Below are positions 12,801 through 23,665 of a stretch of DNA of 64,000 nt, one piece after another. Numbering within the stretch: the first letter of the stretch is position 1; the number at the start of each line of letters is the position of its first letter. The stretch comes from Cadophora sp. MPI-SDFR-AT-0126 (lineage: Eukaryota > Ascomycota > Leotiomycetes > Helotiales > Ploettnerulaceae), in the NCBI GenBank assembly GCA_020747065.1, contig JAGMVK010000005.1, forward strand, positions 2,976,001-3,040,000. Direction: 5' to 3'. A program made the translations under genes and the position numbers. The notes beneath the pieces were generated by a model. That model was given only the letters and a program-made list of their open reading frames with translations, was not told where the DNA came from and did not search any database.

Positions 12801-12840
12801 TAATCTTATACTTAATTATACTTTTTTCCTGTTTTCTAGT
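9830..12840. mobile_element. Unidentified RIP-degraded block
   Basis: Three kilobases of AT-rich, TpA-dominated sequence. On the minus strand a frame around 12080-12480 can be followed if TAG/TAA are read as former Trp/Gln. It has a Lys/Glu/Arg-rich, heptad-like segment (ELEETRAKNKKLQKYIK), suggesting a coiled coil near a C terminus. I could not match it to a transposase, reverse transcriptase or host family with confidence. RIP requires repeated DNA, so this is presumably an old transposon or duplicated gene. Confidence 0.45.
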
Positions 12841-14099
12841 ATATATTGAAGCGGATCCTGTTTGTTCGATCTTCCATGGTGGTCTGATAATCTTCATTCA
12901 GGTGGCTGCCGGCTATCAATCACCGATAACTAAGATGACGTCGGCGACAGACGGGAACTGTAGTACCGCCGAAGTTGGCCTTACATCTGCGCTATGTAGG
13001 CCATTCTCTCGTCCATTATCGTACCGTATAATAGCTGCTATTCATGCAAGGTCTGCTTCTGGCTCGGAAGGCCCGATCTAAGTTTTACCCGCGCTTTACG
13101 GGAACCAGTTGCTTGGTCCCAGCAACTCACTGTCGGCATTCTCTCCGAGCAGTTGCCAAGCCGGCAAATAGGCCTAAATCTTATGGAAGTTGTCCATGCG
13201 ATATGCTCCGGCAAGACTGACCGCTATTGAGATGCCACTAGCTTGGCTGCGGGGTGACGACATATGCTCCATAACAATGTCTTGAATGCTTCCGCGAGTA
13301 GTTCCGGAGCATCTACCGGAAGATCTTCGAAGCTTATACTTCTACTGCGGTCGCGCCTATTTCTCATGGAGCATGAAAATACTCCGATTGGCCCGGGTTA
13401 ATTACTAAATGCTTGGCGCCACAGCTCTCTCATGCCAGGCCAAAAGCAGTAACTCTGCTATCCACGCTCAATCTCGACTCATCTTTCCCTCTCACTGATC
13501 AGACTTGATTAGACGGATTGACATATCGGGGTCTGCTCATGGCCGAATCTCCGTGAGATACCGGTCCCTTCTCTTCTATTTTGATAGAATAGCACGAATA
13601 TAAGTAGATACAAAACTTTAATAGTATAACGAATATACTAGTAGGGCTAAGATCTTAATAATCCTTCTTATATTATTAGTTGCTTTACTAGGATAGGGTC
13701 ATGGCGTAGGTAATCAGAGGGCATCGCACTTTGAACCTTCTGATAGTCCGAAGGCATAAGCAGCTAAAATATATAAAGAGGCTATATTATAAGATTAATT
13801 AATCTGCTACTTTGATTTTAATTATTATATTAGAATACTTAGTTTCTTATCTTATATTATGAGATTTCATATTAATTTATTAATTACTTGAACAATTTAA
13901 GTTACTTTATTAAGTTTATTTTTATAAACTTTAACTGCGTGTGTCGAGGATTTAATATAGCTACTACGGAATCAGAGGTATTTACCTCGATTATATCCGA
14001 GAACTAGGGAAATTCCCTTCTATAGATACTCTCTAATACCTCTTTATTTCTAGAACAGAGACTTACTCGTGTTTATAAATCTAAGGATAAGAAAGAGGA
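12841..14099. other. Normal-GC islet, then AT-rich lead-in, no gene seen
   Basis: 12841-13590 returns to roughly 50 percent GC with no convincing frame, then AT-rich sequence resumes ahead of the ABC transporter remnant. The islet may be the unmutated upstream DNA of that gene. No repeat, tRNA or signal was recognised. Confidence 0.4.
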
Positions 14100-17000
14100 T
14101 AATAGTAAGATAGAAAAGGCGGATTAGTATATAATACTAGATATTAGAGTATTCTAGGATTAAGCTAATAAGAACTTTATAAAGTAACGGAAATTAGGTA
14201 TTATATAGAAGAATTTAATAATTAAGAGTATTAGTACTAATACAGCGATTAATAAGAACGTGAGATCGTAGTTTAATATCACGTAGAATATTAAGGAAGT
14301 AAGATAAGAAGCTCTATTAAAAACAATTATTGATAATTCTTACAGATACGTAAAACCTAGGAAGATACTATTAGTTCTTAGTTAACTAAGATCTAGCTGC
14401 ACGATATTATTAAAGATATTAGCTAATAGAAGAGAGGAATATGCTATAATTAATAGGGATATTAAGTTCGGAATACTAGATTATAAGAAGGCTACTTAAT
14501 ATTATAGCTAGATTATAATAAATATAGAAGAAGAGCTATTCTTCCTAATTCTTACTATTAGCTAGACTATTAATTTTATAATATAAATAAAGATCCTATT
14601 TAATTTACCCTCTGATATATAAAATAATACTAAGTACTAGAAAATAAGTTAAGACTTTCTTTTTTAGTTAATAAGTATCTCTTACACTTATAAAACTAAA
14701 GTCGGTAATAAGTATATTCGTAGTATTTCTAGTAGAGAATAGAAGCATATAAGTATTATTAAGATAATAGCTACTAGAGGAAGTGTTATTTATTAGGATA
14801 ATAGTATATAAAGCTTAGACGCGAGTACTACTCTCGGATATATAAAAGTTATTTAAGTGATAATAGATATCTTTAGTCTTTCAACTATTATTATATTATA
14901 CTAAGCTAATAATAGTATCTATAATCTCTTCGATAAGGTTTTAGTCCTAGATAAAGGAAAAAAGATCTACTATAGTCTTATAAAGTAAGCTCGACTATTT
15001 ATAGAAGAACTTAGCTTTGTCTACTATAATAGAGCTAACGTTACTAATTATTTAACTAGAGTAATAGTTTCGATAGAAAGAATAATTAAAGATAGCTTTA
15101 ATAAAAGATTTCCTAGGACTTTGGAAGATATCTAAGTATAATATAAGAAGAGTAGTATTAAAGCTAAGGTAAGATACTCTTAATAATCCAGATTTTACAA
15201 ATAAGTACTAACTACTTATTTTCTTTAAATAGAAGTATAATATAGCTATCTAACTATTGAAATCGTGAAATAGAAAACTAAAGACTTTAAAGAAAGCGTC
15301 TAATATAAGAAGTATAAGAGTCTGCTAAAAAAGTCACTTCTTATAGTTAGCTTCGTTACCTAAGTGAAAACATATATGACTTAATAATACTAGATCCTCT
15401 AAAGAGACAAAGTAATATTTATTATTAAATAAGCTTTAACTCTTGCTTAAGCTCTTATCGCCGGTTTTCTGTTTTATAATATTACCGGCGACTCGATTAG
15501 TCTTTTTATTAAGTCTAGTGCTCTCTTCCTAGCTCTTCTATTTAATAGTCTTCTTATTATATCTGAAGTTACTGATTCCTTTTTCGGTTATCTTATTCTA
15601 GCTAAATATAAAGTATTTATCTTATATTATCTTATTATTTTCTATATCATATAAATTACTATAGATATTCTAATATTACTTATATAAGTATCATACTTTT
15701 CAATTATACTATACTTTATAGCTTCTCTGAAATAAGATATTAGCTTTTTCTTTATGTTTTAGGTCTTAATATTTATAACTACTATATATATAATAGCTCT
15801 CTTTCGATTTATTAGTGCTAAGTTCTTGACTTTTAATAGTATATCTAAGGTCTCTAGTTTTATAATTGCTATATTAGTTATATATTCTAGTTATATAATT
15901 CTAAAACTATAAATATACGATTAGTTTATTTAGTAAGTACTACGATTAGTTTCTATTATTTTAAAGCAGAGTTAATTTGACTAGGATTTACTAGATAAAT
16001 CTATTAGCTTATAAGTTTTCCGCTATCTTATTAAACAAGTTAAAGGGTTAGATTATCTCTTATATAGCTATAAATCTTGTTCCTAATAAGCTGGGGTATA
16101 TAAATTTAATACACTAAGCTTATATAAGCATAATAAGAGCTTTTCTAAATACTACTAGTATTATAAGTAAATAATATCTTAGCTCTTTATTATACTTATT
16201 TAGAAATATCTAGAGGAACTTTAGTATTATTTAAGCATTCTAAGCTTTATTCGTTACCCTTACTATTATTACTATAAGTAACTAGAAAGCTTAAGGCGGA
16301 AAAGGTAAGTACCTCCTTATTCTACGTAAGAAGGCGAAGAAGACTATGCCTAAATTAGTTAATAATAAGAAGTCTTAGGCTATAAAGGAGAGCGCTACTA
16401 TATATTTAAGCACTGCCTTATCAGAGATAAAGGTTAATAATTAATTAGTCTGTAATACATTAGTATTTACTTAGAAGAACCTTAACTATACTATTAAGAT
16501 GCCTTCAAGTAATTAAGTCCTTTTAGATAATATTTAAGGATAAGTTAAACCCGGTATACTTAGAGCGCTTATAGGCTCGTTAAGAGCAGGTAAGACTACG
16601 TAAGTAATTTCTAGAGCTATTAGTTTCCGTTTCCGTCCCTTTACGCGTAAAGACTAAGATTTTATAGTTTACTTGATATTTTAGCTTAAAGAAAGATAGA
16701 TAATACTATAAAAGGATTAATTCTAGTTAATAGTTGCCTCCTTTCTATCTTCTTTTAATAATTAGCTAGTTACTATAAGTAACTTAATATTTATAAGCGT
16801 CTTTTAACTATAAGAGAAGTACTTGAATTTTCCATACTTCTTAGATAACCTCGCACTATTCTTTATAAAAATAAGCTTAAGTATATTAATACTATTATTA
16901 ACTTTCTCAAGATATACGATATTAAAAACACGCTTATTAGAACTGCTAGTGCTAGTCTTTCTATTGAATAACAAAAGAGACTTATTATTAGTATAAAGCT

Positions 17001-18545
17001 TATTTCGAAGCTAAGTATTCTTATCTTTTTAGATGAACCTACTTCTAGTTTTAATAGATAAGTAGTATATAATATTATTTGATTCCTTTATAAACTAGCT
17101 AATATCAGCTAAGCTATTTTTATTATTATCTATTAGCTTAGTACTTAATTATTTACTTAATTTAATAGTCTTTTACTTCTAGTAAAAAGAAGTAAAATAG
17201 TTTACTTTGGAGATATCAGCGAAAACGAAGTAATAGTTAAAGAGTACTTTACTTATTATAACGCCCCTTACCCTAAGGAAGCTAATCTAGTAGAGTATAT
17301 AATTGACGTTATTTTAGGGTCTCTTTCATAAAGTAGAGACTAGAATTAAGTTTAGCTAAACTCTCCTAAATATAAATATACTATTAAGGAACTAGACTGT
17401 ATTAATAATAATACAGCTACTAAGGAGCCTAGTACCTCCGATAATAGATTCGAGTTTACTATATTACTTTAGGAGTAAGCTAAGCTTATTACTTTATATA
17501 TAAACACTTCTCTCTAGCAGAATACAGATTATATTAATAATAAGTTTACTTTATATATTATATTAGTTCTCTTTAATAGCTTCTTCTTCTAGAAGATTAG
17601 CAATATTATAAGAGATATATAATTATATCTCTTTACTATCTTCAACTTTATCTTCGTTACTCTTAGTGTCTTAGCTTAGTTGCAATTACTTTTTATCGAA
17701 CGCTAAGATATTTATAAAGTAAGAGAGAAGAAATCGAAGATATATTCTTAAGTTGTATTTACTATTAGCCTTATTATCTCCGAAATCCTATACCTCTATA
17801 TCTATACTATTTTATACTATGTCTACTAGTACTATACTATTAGCTTTCTATCAGATTTAAATAAATCTAGTACTATCTTCTTTATTATACTTATATATAA
17901 ATTTGTTTATATAAGTATTAGGCAATTTATTACTACTTATATATTAAATACTATATTCGCTACTCTTACTAATCCTCTTATTATTAGAATATTAGTTTTC
18001 TTTTGTAGCGTATTAGTACTATACGCTTAGATCTAAGATTTCTAGAAGTAAGTTATTCTTTTAACTCTTTAATAAGATTACTATATTAATAATATTTATT
18101 ATAAATACTAGATTTACTATTTGAACTTATTTAACTATCTTATGAGTTCCCTTCTTATCTTTATATCCTTTAATACCCTTATCTACTACACTGAGCCCGA
18201 ATTTATACGCTTCGATCTTCCTTTTAACTAAATATACTAATAGTATCTTACCGATTATATAATAAACTTAAGATCTTAAATAAATCTTATTAATCTAAAC
18301 GTAATATAGGATTATAAGGTCTATTAGTATAGGACTAGTAGTAATTATCTAGTAACTATTAACTTAAAAGATTATTACTTTAGATAAAAAGATTCAACTA
18401 TTATAGCTATCTTCGTATTTAGCAGATATATATTAATCTATCTTCTTATAAAATTAAGGACTAAGAAGTCTAAGGCTACTAAGTAAAGGAATCTCGTGCA
18501 AGAGAAAGAGTAAGGTTAGTAGGAATATATTATCCTTTAATTCGT
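14100..18545 (+). pseudogene. PDR-type (ABCG) drug-efflux ABC transporter, destroyed by RIP
   Basis: A full-length pleiotropic-drug-resistance transporter can be read in plus frames through dozens of nonsense codons. In order: the pre-NBD1 segment KTIIDNSYRYVKP near 14320-14370, a degraded NBD1 Walker A (VLS-LRSSCT, family VLGRPGSGCT) at about 14375-14405, the SLDAST block near 14815, VLVLDKGKKIYY near 14940, and the first TM domain about 15430-15950 (EVTDSFFGYLILAK). These are followed by NBD2 Walker A LIGSLRAGKTT near 16570-16605, Walker B/D-loop FLDEPTSSFN near 17025-17060, YFGDISENE near 17205, the second TM domain about 17570-18130, and a Lys-rich tail to about 18545. Domain order and length match the fungal ABCG family of about 1,450 residues. 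Live members export xenobiotics; this copy cannot encode a protein. Confidence 0.93.
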
Positions 18546-18968
18546 AGTGCATTCTCCCTAGTACTCCTTAATATAATTATATACCGATTCTCTTTTACAT
18601 CAGTTTAGATTCGACAATCATTTCCTTCTGTCCACTCTTGAACCGTCGGCAGCCCTCTTACCCGTCCGTGGATTAATCCTATTATCACGGGTTAACAGTC
18701 TAGTTGCATTCTATTATAGAAATGTTCTACGTTCAACGCATAAAGATTTATTAAAGAATATAGCGCTATTTACTTGGCCATTAATAATATATCTTTATAA
18801 ACGAATCGCTGAGTCTCTTCTTCTCCGCTCTCCTAGCAATGTTTAACATCCCCAATATTCTTAGCGGCAATTTACTTCACGTATTAATATCTTAATCGCA
18901 TTTAAAACACAGCCTTGGCTTTAAGTCGCTGTTATGTTCACATTTTCATTCCCAACCAATGGCCCCGC
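18546..18968. other. Transition to normal-GC spacer, no gene seen
   Basis: Composition recovers gradually downstream of the ABC remnant. No reading frame or RNA gene was supported. Confidence 0.4.
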
Positions 18969-19217
18969 CTATCGACTGCGTTAGGATGTGGCCGATTGAG
19001 GCACGTGAGGAACACCAAAATCAAAGTACCCAAAGATCATTCTCACAGCAAATAACAATTCAAATTATATTCTGTCTTCAGGAATACTTTGAAAATAGTA
19101 GCTTCATGTCCGTCTAGAGTTTCCACTTTCTTTTATTAGAGGTTCGTAGACAAAAATACGACACTTTCGTATCTCAGCACCTCGCCTCAATCGGCCACAT
19201 CCTAACGCAGTCGATAG
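18969..19217. mobile_element. 249-bp MITE with 34-bp perfect terminal inverted repeats
   Basis: CTATCGACTGCGTTAGGATG... at 18969-19002 is repeated exactly as its reverse complement at 19184-19217. The element is flanked by CCCGC on both sides (18964-18968 and 19218-19222), consistent with a 5-bp target duplication. The interior is non-coding. It is a different family from the C-tract MITEs. A 5-bp duplication with long perfect arms does not point clearly to one transposase superfamily. Confidence 0.85.
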
Positions 19218-19449
19218 CCCGCATCAGCAGCCTACACACTTCAAGCAAAGACTTTAACATCAGATTACTTTATTACTCTTAATATCACCAAGATCTATAC
19301 TACTCATACAAAAATCATTCAATTAAGGAATAAGTAAGCTAAATCGACAATGACTTAGTTCACGACTCCTTTCGTCGAACCGAAAATATACAGTAACAAC
19401 TATAGTATTTTTAGAAGAAGTATTGCGGCTATAATAAGAAGCATTCTTA
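19218..19449. other. Spacer between two MITEs
   Basis: About 230 bp of moderately AT-rich sequence. Nothing recognisable. Confidence 0.4.
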
Positions 19450-19452
19450 CTA

Positions 19453-19492
<40 letters not shown>

Positions 19493-19774
19493 TAAACGTT
19501 AAACCTTATGAAAAGTAATACTCGTGTGAGTAGCTTTCTAAGGTATTTATCTAATTAAAGCCCTAGATTATAGCTACTTTTAGGGAAATAAAGACTCTTT
19601 GGAATCTTCTATAGCTACCCTAGCTATTACAATAAACTAATTTTTACTCTGTGCTTTGAGGCGGCTAGGGCATTAATAGGGCATTGATAGGGCCTTCTAA
19701 CTAGTTATACTAAGTCCTTTATACCTTCAATCCATAAATCCTACATTTTAATAATTATTTAGGGGGGGGGATAG
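19450..19774. mobile_element. C-tract MITE copy B, RIP-mutated, with empty nested site
   Basis: Reverse-oriented relative of 5968-6435, flanked by TA at 19448-19449 and 19775-19776. The left arm carries 35 consecutive C (19454-19488) and the right arm 9 G (19762-19770). It aligns through its whole length with copy A except that it lacks the 160-bp nested MITE; a single TA stands at that site. Differences from copy A are mostly C to T or G to A, as expected from RIP. The large difference in homopolymer length between copies and between arms is notable. Confidence 0.92.
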
Positions 19775-19864
19775 TAGAGTTCTTTTAGTACTTTTATTCT
19801 TTTGTATTAGTCGGAGGAGAAGGTGGGGACTACGGGGACTGCTAGGAGAACTAAGGGCACCTAG

Positions 19865-20044
19865 CCGAGATAGAGCGCCTAGTAGAGAAAGAGCACATGG
19901 CCGAGATGGAGCACCTAGTAAAAATAAAGCACCTAGCCGAGATAGACCACAAGGCAGAGATAAAGCACCTGGCCGAGATAAACCACAAAGCAGAGATAAA
20001 GCGTCTGGCCGAGATGGAGCGCCTAATAGGAATAGAGAGCACAA
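19865..20044 (+). repeat. 36-bp minisatellite with a coiled-coil-coding plus frame
   Basis: The motif CCGAGATAGAGCG and variants recur with phases at 19865, 19901, 19937, 19973 and 20009, an exact 36-bp period with an 18-bp half-period. Read on the plus strand it encodes hexapeptides of the type AE(I/M)(E/K)(H/R)L, a strongly helical charged pattern, until a TAA near 20051. Downstream, 20150-20182 contains a 10-base GAGATAGTCG triplet repeat. This is probably the remains of a coiled-coil region of a gene now interrupted by stops, expanded as a minisatellite. The long open frames on the minus strand here are shadows of the repeat. Confidence 0.65.
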
Positions 20045-20051
20045 GATAAAG

Positions 20052-20909
20052 ACGGAGCTCGTGGCTAGGCAGGAGTAGTAGGAGCACCAGGGGCAGCAGG
20101 AGCACGAGGAGAACTAAGTTTGCGGGGGCAACTAAAAGAGCCAGGATCATCTGGCCGAGATAGTCGAGATAGTCGAGATAGTCGTAACGGAGCAGCGGGA
20201 AGACCGGGAGAGCCAGGACCACAGGGCCGCGATAGGGCAGCTACGGGAGGGGCAGCAGGACCACGAGACAGAGTAGTAATTATCGCTACCTAAGTCATTC
20301 GTTCCTGTCCCTCCGTTGCTAGCGAGATATAATACTTACATCGCGATAGTAAGATCTTGCCTCAAAATATAACATAAAGTTACTAACAAGGCCAAAAAGA
20401 ATGAAAATAATAGTAGATAGGGATAGCAATTAATAATTTATATTTAAAATAAAACGTAGTCTATTTTGACGAACGTATAAACCTTAATTCATAAAGCTTA
20501 ATGCTGTGCACAGTCTTCACATGGTCTTTGAAATGCTTTAAGTGCTCGAGGACAAGCCCCCAAGACTTACGCGTTAGGGGATAATACTTTATCCTTGGCC
20601 TGCGGATCTTTTCCTTTAAGATGATTACGTTTAACATGATCCGTCATCTTCGAAAGGCGGTAAAAGGAACTCATTCAATGGAGGAGGAAGTGGAATTAAT
20701 GAGCAGGACAGGCAGGCATGGCAGGATTGCGGGGTAAGCAACGTCGTCTCTGTCATTGGCGAAGTTCCATCTCAGGTTACTCTGCTGACATCATAGAGGC
20801 GATGGGTGTTCTTCATTTAACCTCAAACTCTAACTTAATTCGTTCACAACTGACAGTACCCTCTTTCTCTTATTAATTCTCGCTCCCCAGACGATCCCTC
20901 CACTCAACA
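20052..20909. other. Spacer and upstream region of the zinc-finger gene
   Basis: 20052-20280 continues Glu/Gln-rich plus-strand remnants broken by stops. 20281-20909 is normal intergenic sequence leading into the gene at 20910, with pyrimidine-rich sequence at 20858-20906 as is usual ahead of fungal start sites. Confidence 0.45.
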
Positions 20910-21560
20910 ATGGCAGACGTAGTAACCCCGAATTCGATCCCTAGTACCTTGACTCGCTGGATATATATCGACATGGAACATCGAAAAACAATCTGCACTA
21001 GCCCTAACTGCATGCGAGCCATTCCACCAGATCGAATAGTGAGCCATTGCAGCAAGAAGCACAAGAAGTGGTCCTCCAAGCAGCAGCTCCGCGCATTCAT
21101 GGAGTTCGTTGAGCAGTTAGGATGGAGTCCTTCCCGGGACGACGAGGTTACAGAGGATGGACTGGCACCACACCCGCATCTCCCGGTCATGGATGGGCTT
21201 CAATGTCAGCACTGTCCAATCAGATTCCAACTTCTAGAGTCTGAAGCAGCTTATCAGCATCGACGCATACATGGAAGCTTGGTTGGTTGTATGGAGCGCG
21301 TTCTGGTCCGGATCCAATCATGGTCCGGAGATGGACCGTACTGGGTGGTTAATGAGAGTGAGTGTGGTCTGAAGACAACAGCTCCTGGAGTTATGATGAA
21401 GTCAAGCGAGCACGAGAAGTTGGAGATGGATGAGCACATGGATGAGCAGGCAGATAGGACAGTCGAGGATTTACCAACGTGTCAAGCTGGCATTGGGGAT
21501 GCCTGTATTGATGTAGACGGCGATGATTGGGTTCTGTTGGAGCTACCAGGACAGACGTAA
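20910..21560 (+). CDS. OrsD-like (DUF3505 family) C2H2-type zinc-finger protein
   Basis: Single-exon frame of 216 aa beginning MADVVTPNSIPSTLTRW. Two Cys2His2-like fingers are visible: C-x4-C...H-x4-H around residues 30-52 (CTSPNCMRAI...HCSKKH) and C-x2-C...H-x3-H around residues 100-120 (CQHCPIRF...HRRIH). A basic Gln-rich linker separates them and the tail is acidic. This paired-finger layout resembles the N-terminal region of fungal proteins named after OrsD of the orsellinic-acid cluster; the family's biochemical role is not established. Family members are often longer, and in-frame-looking remnants continue downstream to about 22010, so the C terminus may be truncated or spliced. Nucleic-acid binding is plausible but inferred. 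Confidence 0.7.
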   Translation: MADVVTPNSIPSTLTRWIYIDMEHRKTICTSPNCMRAIPPDRIVSHCSKKHKKWSSKQQLRAFMEFVEQLGWSPSRDDEVTEDGLAPHPHLPVMDGLQCQHCPIRFQLLESEAAYQHRRIHGSLVGCMERVLVRIQSWSGDGPYWVVNESECGLKTTAPGVMMKSSEHEKLEMDEHMDEQADRTVEDLPTCQAGIGDACIDVDGDDWVLLELPGQT

Positions 21561-22805
21561 AGCTGAAGGTGCTTCTGCGATCACTACCAAGCTTGATGCA
21601 ATGCACGCTCTGGATAACTCCGTCGCTTCATTTGGAGCTGGGTACGCTATCTCTCACTTTTGATTTTCTTCACGTTCTTTCGGGATGCCTATCCGTTGCA
21701 CAGATCGAGGATGATTCTGGATTGAGTCGAGACAATCACATTATTGAGGTGGAGAATATTCCCACTACAGCGGAACTCAAAATGGACTGCTCCCATGACT
21801 CAAATGAGCTTACATTCCAGTTGCGGTCAGCTCACAGGGGACTTATCTGCATCTCGTTCGCATGGGAGGAAGCTACAAGTGATGATTAGAATGAGGAGCG
21901 TGCCTTGTATCCCCAGTTACCCTCTTCTCCAAGGGAGAAGAGATGGGGACTTGAACGACTGGCTTCATTCATGAGACAGCCCACCTCTCGCTTAGAATTA
22001 TTGCTAAGCGCATAGCTCCTTCGGTGCTTCAGGATGGTGGCTATCTAATTCATTCCATTTCACACAATGCTCGACGAACACATTCCCATTAGACTCTCTT
22101 TATTCGCTCATAAATACCGTGAGATCCGATACATCGCCTGCACAGCTAACTTCTACCCTCCTCCTACAATGCCGAGCCCACTAGTAAACCGAACCCATCG
22201 TCTTCGACCGCAGAAGTCGGCCTCCCTCCCTCCCACGAGAAACAGGCCGTATAACAGGCAGCGACACAGTGTTCCTGGCGAATGTCTGATTCGACGCCTC
22301 GATTACGACCTGTCGAGAGATAAAAGGCGGTGTGCGGGTGATTCCCCAACCACTGCCAACCGGAAGTGGTGTCATCTTCCGGACCAGCAGGAGTCCATTG
22401 CCGTACGGCACAAGACATGCAGCCTCGTCAACTACAAAAAAACATTTGTCAACCTCCACCACAACTCCAAATTCACGTCGCAGATCTTGTATCGATTCCA
22501 AAAGACCCAAATACCTCATTCATTTCTGGAGTTTGGAGATCTGCGGAGTTGATTCGACGACTCTGACGCGTTTGGCGCCAAGTTCACTTCTCCTTCACAA
22601 CCAACCTCAAATTCCATCACAGCTAAAGGCGTTGATTACTTACATGACGTACACTCCTCGTCTCATCACTTATGGCAGACCGATCAGCATACCCTGTCAT
22701 TAAGCTCGTCCTCCTCAAAATGATCAAGAGATGCGGCGAGCCAGATTCAGCGGGGCAGCGGCTTAAATTTAACGTCTTATCACTTGGCCACAACTACGTG
22801 AGTTG
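21561..22805. other. Downstream coding-like remnants and ambiguous ORFs
   Basis: 21590-21890 and 21895-22010 contain protein-like stretches in changing frames (for example KLDAMHALDNSVASFG near 21590-21640 and REKRWGLERLASFMRQP near 21945-21985). No set of introns that I tried joins them in frame to the zinc-finger gene. At 22067-22566 open frames overlap on both strands (161 aa plus, 112 aa minus) with no domain on either, so I do not call a gene. Confidence 0.4.
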
Positions 22806-23069
22806 GGCACGAGAGTCCAGCACGAAAACATGGGTAGCACGAGAGGGAAGCTAAGCCATCTGGGTTCAGTGTATGGATTCCAGGAACCCATAAGCTCCCA
22901 AGAGTAGCAGGTTTCCTTCCGGGAGTAATCTAGCTCTTAGGATCCTTGGACATGAATTCTCGTACTAGACTGCACTCTCGTGCTGCCCATGGTTCTCGTA
23001 CTAGACTGTACTCTCGTGCCAGCTATGATTCTCGTGCTACCCATGGTTCTCGTGCTAGACTGGACTCCG
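22806..23069. repeat. Foldback element with internal 36-bp direct repeats
   Basis: The left arm 22806-22845 (GGCACGAGAGTCCAGCACGA...) is matched inverted by 23031-23069 with a few mismatches and a 1-base gap. Inside, next to the right arm, CTCGTACTAGACTG-type units start at 22959, 22995 and 23031, an exact 36-bp period. The structure suggests a foldback transposon or an arm amplified by slippage. No target duplication was identified. Confidence 0.6.
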
Positions 23070-23377
23070 CGCTATCTGTGAAGGCGAAAGTTACTCTAAA
23101 AATATCGAGACATGGAATATTGTGGCCATGGATAGGTATATTAATGCCGAAATATACGTCACACGACAGTGGTTTCCCAACCAGACCAGTAAGGGAACCG
23201 AGGAATTCCGGCCGAAACCCACTGATCGCCCAGCGCGCAGCGCATTCAAACTCATGGTATCTGTGCAGATTTGTCGCCGCAAGCCTCATTGATCAGCGGC
23301 AGGGTTAACAGAGGGTTGCGGCCCGTGCCGTTCCCAAACTTAGAACATGCATGTGACAACAGCAAAAAGTGCTGCTC
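23070..23377. other. Spacer 3' of the MADS-like gene
   Basis: Open frames on both strands (about 60-120 codons) overlap one another and carry no recognisable motif. No feature supported. Confidence 0.4.
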
Positions 23378-23663
23378 TCAAGGTCGGAAATCCTGTCGTA
23401 ATAGATTGACCGGAAGCGGATATGACCTTTGCTGTTCTCTCCTTAGCGTTACGTATGTATTTCGTCTCAACACTTACGATCTGTTCCCATGATGGAGGGA
23501 ATGACTGTCGGTCAGTAGATCTGTACGTAAACCAACGCCCAGACTGGTAAATAAAGAATGCAATATCAGCGCCGCTCAGCTCTCCATATTCATAAGCCTT
23601 TTTAAGTAGAGTGCTTTTCCGTCTTCGAGAGTTCTCTCCCTTGCGATTTCGTCTCGGAGACAT
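23378..23663 (-). CDS. Very short MADS-box-like protein
   Basis: Two exons on the minus strand, 23663-23478 and 23431-23378, separated by a 46-nt intron (GTAAGT...ACAG). Product 79 aa. Residues 1-50 show the MADS core pattern: basic RRNRKGENSRRRKSTLLKKA, then EYGELSGADIAFFIYQSGRW, which parallels the LLKKAxEL...DAxVAxIIY...GR core of SRF-type proteins. The C terminus is SYPLPVNLLRQDF, a tail I associate with short fungal MADS-like proteins. Only the core is present: there is no separate dimerisation or activation domain, so it may bind DNA as a dimer, act as a dominant-negative partner, or have no function. The initiator ATG is only two bases from the truncated permease on the other strand. 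Confidence 0.75.
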
Positions 23664-23665
23664 AG

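Noticed and set aside
19748..20222. Two minus-strand open frames rich in Leu/Ser/Arg repeats
   Set aside because: They are the antisense shadow of the 36-bp minisatellite and run into the MITE end.
22067..22566. Overlapping ORFs of 161 (plus) and 112 (minus) codons
   Set aside because: Neither strand shows a recognisable domain or an advantage in coding character, so no gene is called.
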